A stretch of DNA of 23,626 nucleotides from JAIOPA01 sp964655175 (lineage in GTDB: Bacteria > Eisenbacteria > RBG-16-71-46). The notes below the pieces were generated by a model, which was not told the origin of the DNA, made no database searches, and was given only the letters and a program-made list of their open reading frames with translations. The DNA is taken from positions 1-23,626 of the forward strand of contig CAZZLY010000036.1 in NCBI GenBank assembly GCA_964655175.1, read 5' to 3'. Made by a program: the position numbers and the translations under genes. Of the stretch, positions 15,594 to 21,939 are shown in pieces (position 1 is the first letter of the stretch; the number at the start of each line of letters is the position of its first letter).

Positions 15594-17223
15594 GGCCGGA
15601 ATCCCGCCCTGTTCGGGCCGCGCCCCGGGCCGAACCGGCGCCCTCGGCGCGGTCGCTGAACCGGAACGCCCCCACCTGACCCTGCAGTTCGGCGGCCTGC
15701 GCGGCCAGTAGTTCGGCCGCCCGGCGGGTCTCCTGGGCGCTCGCCGCCCCGCGCTCGGCCACCGCCGCGACCGCGGTGATGTTCTGGGCGATCTCGGCGG
15801 TGCCGATGGACGCCTCGCTCATGCCGCGCGAGATCTCGGCGATGCCGCCCGACTGCTCCTTCATGTTGTCGGCGATCTGGTTCTGCGTCGCCTCGATGCG
15901 CTCGATGATGCGGGTGATCTCGCCGATCGCCTGCACCGCGGCGCGACTGTCCGAACGGATCGCACTCACCCGCTTGGCGATGTCCTCGGTCGCGCGCGCG
16001 GTCTCCTTGGCGAGGTCCTTGACCTCGTTGGCGACGACCGAGAAGCCGCGACCCGCCTCACCGGCACGGGCCGCCTCGATCTCGGCGTTGAGTGCCAGGA
16101 TGTTCGTCTGCTCGGCGATCGACGAGATGACGCGCACGACGTTGTCGATCTGCTCGCTGCTCTCGCCCAACTGGCGGATCGTCTGGTTGGCCTCGCCGGC
16201 CACGCGCATCGCGGTCGCGCCCACGGTCACCGCCTCGTGCGTGCCCTGGCTGACCTCGCGGATGCTCGTGCTCATCTGCTGCGACGAGTTGGCCACCAGG
16301 CGCACGCTGGCGTCCACCTCCTCGGCGGCGGCCGACGCCTGCTGCGACCGCGTCGAGGTCTCGTCGGCGCTGCGGTTGAGATCCTCGCTCACGCGTTCGA
16401 GCGACGAGGCCGATCCCGCGACAGCCTCGGCGTTGCGCGCGATGCCCGACAGGGCGTGCGCCATGCTCTCGACGGCGCGATCGATGGCGCGCCCGAGGTG
16501 TCCCAACTCGTCGTCCGTCGTGGCCCGCGTGCGCGTCTCCAGGTCGCCATCGGCGACCTCGTCCATGACGCGACCCATCGCGGACAACGGCTGCACGATC
16601 GACGTCGTGACGCGGCCGGCCACGACGAGCAGGACCAACGCGGCGAGCAGGCTCATGACCACCATGACGATCTGGCCCGTGGTCGTCGTGCGCGCGAGCG
16701 CGGCCTGATCGGTCTCGTTCTCGTGTTCGATCGCCTCGCTCAGCTTCTCGGCCATGGGTTCGATGCGCTCGAACTGGGCCATGAACTCCGGATACAGCGC
16801 CTGTGCGCCGGCGCGATTCCCCTGCACGAGGCGGTCCAGCACCTGCGTGCCCAGGTGCGTGTACCGCTCGAACTCCGGCCGCAGTTCACGGATGCCCTGC
16901 GCGAGCGCGGGCTCGAGCACGAGCGCCTCGTTGCGACCCTCGAACTTATGGAGCCACTCGATGTGGTCCGTCAGGTTCTGGCGCTGCTCGCGCACGCTCG
17001 CGGCATCCGTCGCGGTGATCGCCGCGAGCACGTCCGAGTGGATGGCGTCGTGCATCATGTCCATCTCGAGATGGTTGCGTGCCGCCTGGGCGTGCACCGC
17101 GATGACCTCGTTCGCGGTGATGGCGGTGCGCAGCGTCCACCAACCGGTGGCGCCGACGGCGAGCAGCAGGGCGATGCCGAGCGAGCCCAGCGCGATGAGC
17201 CGGGTGCGGATGGTCCACTTCAT
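15577..17223 (-). CDS. Methyl-accepting chemotaxis protein
   Basis: A 548-residue transmembrane chemoreceptor. It has TM1 (about 9-30), a helical periplasmic ligand domain (about 31-183, all-alpha, four-helix-bundle type), TM2 (about 185-203), HAMP (about 204-257) and a cytoplasmic signalling coiled coil. The hairpin tip is highly conserved (VISSIAEQTNILALNAEIEAARAGEAGRGF across 365-394). No C-terminal CheR/CheB docking pentapeptide is seen; the tail is Arg/Ala-rich. The ATG at 17223 has AGGAG about ten bases upstream. It follows the CheW gene by 53 nt, a gap with a small 6-bp hairpin (17250-17268), so it is probably co-transcribed with the two CheW-type genes. The ligand is unknown. Confidence 0.95.
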   Translation of the reverse strand: MKWTIRTRLIALGSLGIALLLAVGATGWWTLRTAITANEVIAVHAQAARNHLEMDMMHDAIHSDVLAAITATDAASVREQRQNLTDHIEWLHKFEGRNEALVLEPALAQGIRELRPEFERYTHLGTQVLDRLVQGNRAGAQALYPEFMAQFERIEPMAEKLSEAIEHENETDQAALARTTTTGQIVMVVMSLLAALVLLVVAGRVTTSIVQPLSAMGRVMDEVADGDLETRTRATTDDELGHLGRAIDRAVESMAHALSGIARNAEAVAGSASSLERVSEDLNRSADETSTRSQQASAAAEEVDASVRLVANSSQQMSTSIREVSQGTHEAVTVGATAMRVAGEANQTIRQLGESSEQIDNVVRVISSIAEQTNILALNAEIEAARAGEAGRGFSVVANEVKDLAKETARATEDIAKRVSAIRSDSRAAVQAIGEITRIIERIEATQNQIADNMKEQSGGIAEISRGMSEASIGTAEIAQNITAVAAVAERGAASAQETRRAAELLAAQAAELQGQVGAFRFSDRAEGAGSARGAARTGRDSGLRRAA

Positions 17224-17276
17224 GACGACGACTCCTGGGTGATGGTGAGGGACCCCGGGGGTGGGTCCGGTGGGGG

Positions 17277-17726
17277 TCAGCGAAGGACGTGGCTTCGGAA
17301 CGCGTGGTCGAACAGGGCGTCGAGGTCGAGCACCAGCAGCATGTCGTCGCCATGGGGGCGCACGCCGGTCACGAGGGCGGTGTGCGGTTCACCGATCGCC
17401 TCGGACAGCGGCTCGAGCACGCCGTCCGGGGCGCGATGCACGCCCACGATGCGGTCCACGAGCAGACTCACGTGGTCGTCGCCGTCGCGGACGATGACGT
17501 GGAACGTCGCGGCCTCGGGGTCGCGTGCGGGGCGTGCGAACAGCGTGCGCAGGTCGATCACCGGCACGAGACGACCGCGCAGGTTCATGAGCCCGGCGAT
17601 CGCGGTCGGCGCGGTCGGGGTGCGGGCGATCGCCGCTTCGCGCACGATCTCCTGCACGCGATCGACGGCGACACCGAACGTGGCGTCGGCGGCGTGGAAG
17701 GCACACCAGGCGTGCGCGCCGTTCAT
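17277..17726 (-). CDS. cheW: CheW-type chemotaxis coupling protein
   Basis: A 149-residue single CheW domain that normally bridges chemoreceptors to CheA in the signalling array. The core pattern is present: FGVAVDRVQEIV early, then IAGLMNLRGRLVPVIDLR at 43-60 and SLLVDRIVGVHRAP in the second half. The ATG at 17726 overlaps the stop of the preceding tandem-CheW gene in an ATGA junction, so the two are translationally coupled. The receptor gene follows 53 nt downstream. Confidence 0.93.
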   Translation of the reverse strand: MNGAHAWCAFHAADATFGVAVDRVQEIVREAAIARTPTAPTAIAGLMNLRGRLVPVIDLRTLFARPARDPEAATFHVIVRDGDDHVSLLVDRIVGVHRAPDGVLEPLSEAIGEPHTALVTGVRPHGDDMLLVLDLDALFDHAFRSHVLR

Positions 17727-18703
17727 GCCGCCTCCCGCGCGAAGCGAGCCGCCAGCGTCGCGAGCGACCGGCGCTCGTGCACGACGCCGCGCACGAGCAG
17801 CGCGCTCTCGTGTCCGTCGCGTGGCACGCGCACGATGTCCTCGACCGCCTCGACCAGATAACCGATGCGCTGGCCCTCGTGCACGTGCACGAGCACCGGG
17901 AGCGCACGCTCCGGTGTCTCGGGCCGCCAGTCGTCGCGCGGTGCGGTCGCGCCCGCCAACGTGAACACGGGCAGCACGCCCTGCGCATCGCGCGCGAGCT
18001 CCAGATCACCGCGACGTTCGAGCGAGCGCGGGGTGAAGCGCGCGATGTGCGCGACCTCGTCCACGGGGATGGCCGCACAGCGACCGGGGCGCAGGCGCAC
18101 GAGCATCATGCGGACCTGCGGCCCCGAGTCCTCCGGGCGCGTCGTCGCGGACTCGGTCGCCGCGTCGCGCGGTGCGACGCGTTCCGCGAGCGAGGACGGA
18201 TCGAGCACGACGGCGATGCGACCGTCGTCACAGACCGCCGCCCCGATCGCGAACGGCATCCCCTTCAATCGCCGCGGCAGCGGCGCGACGCGCAGGTTCT
18301 CGGTGTCGAGCAGGGCATCCACCGCGAGGGCGAACCGACCGGCGGCCGTGCGCAGCACGATGAGGCGTTGCGGATATTCGTCCGTCGCGAGCGCGCCCGC
18401 GTCCGGGGTGATCCCACGCAGCCGTGTGCCGAGCCGCGTGATCGGCAGCGTCGCACCACGCAGTCGGAACAGCGCGCGGCCCTCGAGGATCTCGACGCGT
18501 TCACGCAGCGGCTGCAGCGTGGGGCGCACGATCTCCTCGAGGTGCGCCTGCGGCACGGCGAAGCGATCGCCGCCGTCCTCGAGGGTGAGCGCGGACAGCG
18601 TGACGTCGGTCTCGAGTGCGGACGTGGGTGCGAAGGTTCCGGCGAGGACGGGGGGATGCGTCCGACGCCGCTGCATCGCGTGGGTCTCGTGCGAGTGCGA
18701 CAC
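17723..18703 (-). CDS. Tandem CheW-fold protein resembling the C-terminus of CheA without its kinase
   Basis: 326 residues with two CheW-like domains. The first (about 35-175) reads like the P5 regulatory domain of CheA: FAVPQAHLEEIVRP, LFRLRGATLPITRLG, ALAVDALLDTENL, then GAAVCDDGRIAVVLDPSSL. The second (about 197-322) is a more divergent CheW fold, as in CheA proteins with an extra C-terminal CheW domain. No phosphotransfer, dimerisation or ATP-binding kinase domain is present here, and none was recognised in the 348 nt upstream. The GTG at 18703 was chosen because GGAG lies eight bases upstream; the later ATG at 18676 has no such site. It is the first gene of the CheW-receptor group and overlaps cheW by 4 nt. 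It may be a CheA remnant or a free scaffold or coupling protein. Confidence 0.85.
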   Translation of the reverse strand: MSHSHETHAMQRRRTHPPVLAGTFAPTSALETDVTLSALTLEDGGDRFAVPQAHLEEIVRPTLQPLRERVEILEGRALFRLRGATLPITRLGTRLRGITPDAGALATDEYPQRLIVLRTAAGRFALAVDALLDTENLRVAPLPRRLKGMPFAIGAAVCDDGRIAVVLDPSSLAERVAPRDAATESATTRPEDSGPQVRMMLVRLRPGRCAAIPVDEVAHIARFTPRSLERRGDLELARDAQGVLPVFTLAGATAPRDDWRPETPERALPVLVHVHEGQRIGYLVEAVEDIVRVPRDGHESALLVRGVVHERRSLATLAARFAREAA

Positions 18704-18796
18704 CGGTGTTCTCCGGGATGGCGCCCCGGGTCACGAACCGCGCGAGCGCATCCGCGTCGCGGTCGTCGTGCCCATGGAGCGAGTAGCCATCGGTAG

Positions 18797-18823
18797 TACT
18801 CGGTCGCCGGAAATCATCCTTGA
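18797..18823 (-). promoter_or_regulatory. Candidate sigma-28-type promoter of the CheW-receptor operon
   Basis: On the minus strand, TCAAG (18823-18819) is followed after 14 nt by ACCGAGTA (18804-18797), similar in layout to sigma-28 promoters (TAAA-N15-GCCGATAA) used for chemotaxis genes. Transcription would start near 18790, about 85 nt before the GTG at 18703. Match is partial. Confidence 0.35.
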
Positions 18824-19024
18824 GGGCACTCGCATCGATTCTGGAGAGGGATTGAAGAGCATCCCCAGCGAATGAGCGATCGTCATGGCGCGCGCGGGAC
18901 CAGGTGAATGGATTCATGCCCTCGCATGCGCCATCGCGTCAGGTGCGGCGTGCAGGATGAGAATCCCGCTCGGCGACGCGTGGCGTGCTCGAGGCGGACG
19001 ATGCACGCCTCGGAGGACATCGCA

Positions 19025-19046
19025 CGGGCGGCGCGAGGGCCGCCCG
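19025..19046 (-). terminator. Hairpin after the anti-sigma gene, no T-tract
   Basis: A perfect 8-bp repeat CGGGCGGC/GCCGCCCG with a 6-nt loop begins 6 nt after the anti-sigma stop on the minus strand. No T-run follows, so termination is plausible but unproven. Confidence 0.4.
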
Positions 19047-19051
19047 GCGAC

Positions 19052-20704
19052 TCAGCGGATGCGGTCGAGCTGCAGGCGCAGGTCGGGCGAACCCTGCGCG
19101 AAGCGGACCGCCTGACGCACCTGCGTGAAGCCCGGTGCCTCGATGAGCAGATGCTGCGGCCCCGCGGGCGCGGCGATGCAGAAGCGGCCCTGGGCATCGG
19201 CGCGCAGCGTGAGCGCGATCTCGGTCACGGTGATGCGCGCGCCGGCGATCGGGGCGCCCTTGCCGTCCACCACGACACCGCACGACTGCAGCCAGTGGCT
19301 GTCGTCGGTGGCGGTCACGGTCGGCTTCGCACTCGCGTTCGAGCTCGGGGTGCTGGACGTGACCCGGACCGGCACGAGCGTCGTTGCGGCCGCGGGGCTC
19401 GCCGACGTCGACGAGGTCGGAGCGGGTTCGACCGATTCGGTCGGCGTCGTGTTCGTCGAGGGCGTGCTGGGTGCGAGCTCGTGGACGGTCGTCGCCGCGG
19501 AGCCCGTGGTGGGCGTGCTCGTCGTTGACGGGGCGCTCGCGGGGACCGGCGTGAGCGTGGTCACCACACTCGCCGTGCGGCGCTGCACCAGCTCGCGCAC
19601 GCGCTCACCGAGCTTCACACGCACCGGCTCCGGGGTCAGCATGAGCGACAACACCACGAGCGCCAGGCTGGCGACCAGCATGATGCCGATCGTGAGTCCG
19701 ATACGGAACAGCGGGCTCGTGCCGCGCGTGAGCTGGCGATGCTGCTCGAAGCTCAGATAGCGATCGGTGCCGGTGCCCGGTCGCGTCGGCAGCGTCTGCG
19801 GCGCGATGGGATCGGGCGCGGGCGGCTGCGGGATCGCCGGGGCACTCGCCCACGGCGAGGCGGGCGTCGCGGCGGCCGAAGGGATCGAGGCCGCGGGCGC
19901 GGTGACCTGCGGCGCCGGGCTCGGCTGCATCGCCGGCGGCGCGTAGGCCGCGTGTTCCTGCGGCACGGCCATCACCGGCGCGGGTGCGGGCGTGGGCACG
20001 AACCACGGGCGCGGCGCCTCGACCTGCGGCTGCGGCAACGGCCACGCGGGGGCGGAGGCCTCACGCGGGAACGGTGCGGTCGGCGGTGCGGACGCCTGCG
20101 CCAGACCGGGGCCCTGCGGCAACTGCGACTCGGCGGCGCGGCGCGCCTGCTCCTGCAGCCACGTCGGCAGGTCGCTGGGATTCGCGGTGGGCGGCAGCAT
20201 CGGATCCGTGGGCGCGGCGGGCGTGGTCGAGGCGTGCTCGGCACGTTCCATCGCCTCGATCAAGCGGCGCGCCTCGTCCGGATCGGACGCCGGAGGCTGC
20301 GGGCTCGCGCTCGGCTTCATGCCGATCACGCCCCAGCCCGCCTGATGCACGACGGACGGCGACGGTGCGGGCGCGGGAGCAGGCATCGGCGGCGGCGGCG
20401 TGTAGGCCGACGCGGTCGGCGCGGCGGGCACGTGCGTCGCGTTCGAGCGCGGGCCGGGCTCGGGCAGACCCTGCGCGATCGCCGCGATCCACGACTCGGC
20501 ACGCAAGGACAGATCGTCGAGGAACGCATCGGTCGTCTGCTGCGCGAGCAGCCGACGCAGCGCGTCGTCGGTGCGCACGAGGCGCGCCTGACGATCACGG
20601 CATTCCGGGCACATGGCGAGATGCCGGACCACGAGATCGAGCGAGGGTCCGGTGAGCGCGCCGTCGAGCGACGCAGAGAGCTGCTGAATGGTCAGGTGGA
20701 TCAT
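19052..20704 (-). CDS. Membrane anti-sigma factor with zinc-binding N-terminus and extracytoplasmic carboxypeptidase-regulatory-like domain
   Basis: A 550-residue protein. The N-terminus carries the ZAS/zf-HC2 motif His28-x3-Cys32-x2-Cys35 (HLAMCPEC), typical of anti-sigma factors that hold ECF sigma factors. A very long Pro/Ala-rich cytoplasmic segment (about 80-330) follows, then one transmembrane helix (about 332-357). Outside the membrane lies a Thr/Ser/Pro-rich linker (about 377-470) and a C-terminal beta-sandwich (474-550) of the CarboxypepD_reg type: GKGAPIAGARITV, DAQGRF, then EAPGF. That domain has two cysteines, Cys475 and Cys509, which might form a disulfide. The ATG at 20704 overlaps the sigma factor stop in an ATGA junction, supporting a partner role. 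The signal sensed is unknown. Confidence 0.85.
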   Translation of the reverse strand: MIHLTIQQLSASLDGALTGPSLDLVVRHLAMCPECRDRQARLVRTDDALRRLLAQQTTDAFLDDLSLRAESWIAAIAQGLPEPGPRSNATHVPAAPTASAYTPPPPMPAPAPAPSPSVVHQAGWGVIGMKPSASPQPPASDPDEARRLIEAMERAEHASTTPAAPTDPMLPPTANPSDLPTWLQEQARRAAESQLPQGPGLAQASAPPTAPFPREASAPAWPLPQPQVEAPRPWFVPTPAPAPVMAVPQEHAAYAPPAMQPSPAPQVTAPAASIPSAAATPASPWASAPAIPQPPAPDPIAPQTLPTRPGTGTDRYLSFEQHRQLTRGTSPLFRIGLTIGIMLVASLALVVLSLMLTPEPVRVKLGERVRELVQRRTASVVTTLTPVPASAPSTTSTPTTGSAATTVHELAPSTPSTNTTPTESVEPAPTSSTSASPAAATTLVPVRVTSSTPSSNASAKPTVTATDDSHWLQSCGVVVDGKGAPIAGARITVTEIALTLRADAQGRFCIAAPAGPQHLLIEAPGFTQVRQAVRFAQGSPDLRLQLDRIR

Positions 20705-21270
20705 GCCGCCAGACCCTCGAGGCCGGTCATGTGGTCCAGGTACTCCCGGGCGAGCGCGATGCGGCTCATCACGCGCGGCACCGGCAGTCCCGTGATCTGG
20801 GAGATATCGGCGTACGAAAGACGCTCGACGATGCGCAGCGTCAGCAGCCACTGATCGTCGGAGTGCAGCAGGGCGAACGCGTGCAACGCCTTCTTCTCGT
20901 CCTGGATGTAGGCCGCGCCCTGCGCGCCCTCGATCCACGGCTCACCGTTGGGACGCGTCGCACCCAGCGTGGGACGCATGCCGCGCGTGCGCTGCCGGTT
21001 CGCATCGAGCTCGCGCGCCAGACGCACGAACCACGGCAACACCGCGCGCCCCGAGGGCGCCGTCTGCACCTGACGCGTCGCGCTGGCGAGCGTCTCCTGG
21101 AACAGCGCCTCGGCATCGGCGCGATCGCGCGTGATGGCGAGGCACGCACGCCACAGCGGCAGACGGTGCACGCGCACCAGCTGCAGCCACGAGGCGAGAT
21201 CGCCTCGCTGCGCAGCGGCGAGCAGCGGGGCATCCGTGCCGAGTTCGGTCCAGGGCTTGGGCGAATCCAT
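20701..21270 (-). CDS. ECF-type RNA polymerase sigma factor
   Basis: A 189-residue two-domain sigma-70-family protein. Region 2 (about 16-98) includes RADAEALFQETLASA, the counterpart of DAEDLVQETF in ECF factors. Region 4 (about 125-180) contains the helix-turn-helix LSYADISQITGLPVPRVMSRIALARE. The linker and the recognition helix are divergent, with PRVMSR where GTVKSR is usual. The ATG at 21270 has GAGGG six bases upstream; an in-frame GTG at 21285 is less likely. It is coupled by a 4-nt overlap to the zinc-type anti-sigma gene. Target promoters cannot be predicted here. Confidence 0.85.
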   Translation of the reverse strand: MDSPKPWTELGTDAPLLAAAQRGDLASWLQLVRVHRLPLWRACLAITRDRADAEALFQETLASATRQVQTAPSGRAVLPWFVRLARELDANRQRTRGMRPTLGATRPNGEPWIEGAQGAAYIQDEKKALHAFALLHSDDQWLLTLRIVERLSYADISQITGLPVPRVMSRIALAREYLDHMTGLEGLAA

Positions 21271-21281
21271 GCCATTCCCTC

Positions 21282-21298
21282 TCACCGATGAGCGGTGA
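21282..21298. promoter_or_regulatory. Inverted repeat before the ECF sigma start
   Basis: TCACCG-N5-CGGTGA, a perfect 6-bp inverted repeat immediately upstream of the sigma factor's ribosome-binding site. As DNA it could be an operator; as RNA a small hairpin near the translation start. Function inferred only from position. Confidence 0.3.
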
Positions 21299-21330
21299 TG
21301 GTTCGGGGGTGAAGAGTGGGGTCACCGGGT

Positions 21331-21358
21331 TCTTCGGCTCGTGGCGTGCCGGACTTGA
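21331..21358 (-). promoter_or_regulatory. Candidate sigma-28-type promoter of the sigma/anti-sigma operon
   Basis: TCAAG (21358-21354), 15 nt, then GCCGAAGA (21338-21331) on the minus strand; the -10 matches six of eight bases of GCCGATAA. Transcription would start about 50 nt before the ATG at 21270. TCAAG lies within GGACT-TG-AGTCC (21351-21362), a small inverted repeat. Confidence 0.35.
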
Positions 21359-21460
21359 GTCCAGAATCTCGCGCTTTGCGACGGCAATCCCATGCGGGGC
21401 AATTCCTTGGGGGGATGCGTGCGGGGTTCTTGGGCTTTCCCGCAGGCGGACGTCTTGTGG

Positions 21461-21847
21461 CGTGTAGCCGGCCCCGGGGCGGTGGGGGTCGTCGGCTGCA
21501 GGGGGGCCCGCTTCGCAGCCCCCTTCGCCGACACCCCCACGCGCCCCGGGGCCTGCGGTGTTGCCGCGGGCGGGCGTGCGGGTCGGCTTTGGGCCGACCC
21601 TCGCCCTTGGCCGCGAAGGATCGGGCGGAACATCCCCCCTTTGCCCCGAGGTGCGAGGGGGGCGGGCGTGTTCTGCGGCGCGCCAGGGGGACGAACCCGA
21701 TGCTCCCGAGGGAAGAGGGAGCGGTGATGGGGCGGTCCGCTTCGGCGGTGGCGGAGGTCGGGGGGGCGCGTGGGGCGTCGGCAAGGGGGCTGCGAAGCGG
21801 GCCCCCCGCCGCCGGCGATCCCCACCGCCTCCCCGACCGGCTCCACG
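21461..21847. repeat. Imperfect ~85-bp inverted repeat, REPIN- or MITE-like
   Basis: The left arm (21461-21547) and right arm (21763-21847) are reverse complements, roughly 85% identical by eye with a few single-base gaps, separated by about 215 bp. The best-conserved core in each arm is AAGGGGGCTGCGAAGCGGGC and its complement. The GCGAAGC inside it is a known exceptionally stable DNA mini-hairpin. The interior has a further hairpin (21580-21600). There is no coding capacity for a transposase. Extragenic position, paired inverted units and hairpin cores resemble REP doublets (REPINs) or a small non-autonomous element; other genomic copies cannot be checked here. Confidence 0.7.
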
Positions 21848-21902
21848 CAAGGCTGTGGTCGGGCACGCCGCGGAGGGGGACCGATGGCTACCGGGGGGCG
21901 GG

Positions 21903-21932
21903 TCGACAGGCGCGCGGCGTCGGGCCTATCGT
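21903..21932 (+). promoter_or_regulatory. Candidate leaderless promoter of fhs
   Basis: TCGACA (21903-21908, five of six bases of TTGACA), an 18-nt spacer and TATCGT (21927-21932) lie directly before the ATG at 21940, with only 7 nt between. Transcription would then start at or beside the A of ATG. No ribosome-binding site precedes the ATG, consistent with a leaderless mRNA. Confidence 0.55.
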
Positions 21933-21939
21933 CGGCTCC

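Larger units (their letters stand above)
18704..19051 (-). other. 348-nt intergenic region between the anti-sigma and CheW-like genes
   Basis: No convincing gene was found in any frame; the only longer frames are Arg-rich shadows. It contains a hairpin just after the anti-sigma stop (19025-19046), the sigma-28-like boxes at 18797-18823 and the ribosome-binding site for the gene starting at 18703. It is less GC-rich than its surroundings near 18780-18870, as expected of a promoter region. Confidence 0.6.
21271..21939. other. 669-nt region between divergent sigma factor and fhs genes
   Basis: No gene was recognised; open frames here are Gly/Arg/Pro-rich and change composition abruptly at the fhs start. 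From left to right it holds the sigma-factor leader and candidate promoter (21282-21358), a G-rich stretch, the left arm of a large inverted repeat (21461-21547), a hairpin with an 8-bp perfect stem (21580-21600), the right arm (21763-21847) and the fhs promoter (21903-21932). Confidence 0.6.

Noticed and set aside
18704..19051. Possible missing kinase part of CheA upstream of the tandem CheW-like gene
   Set aside because: No phosphotransfer or HATPase motif was found in any frame; the region looks like promoter DNA and a hairpin.
21760..21801. Stand-alone G-quadruplex regulatory element
   Set aside because: Four G-runs exist but loops are long and the same bases form the conserved hairpin arm, which explains the pattern better.
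21316..21939. In-frame N-terminal extension of formate-tetrahydrofolate ligase of 208 residues
   Set aside because: The translation is low-complexity Gly/Arg/Pro derived from the inverted repeat; family similarity and the promoter position support the ATG at 21940.
21848..21939. Tetrahydrofolate riboswitch before fhs
   Set aside because: The promoter appears to abut the ATG, leaving no leader, and no riboswitch-like conserved segments were seen.
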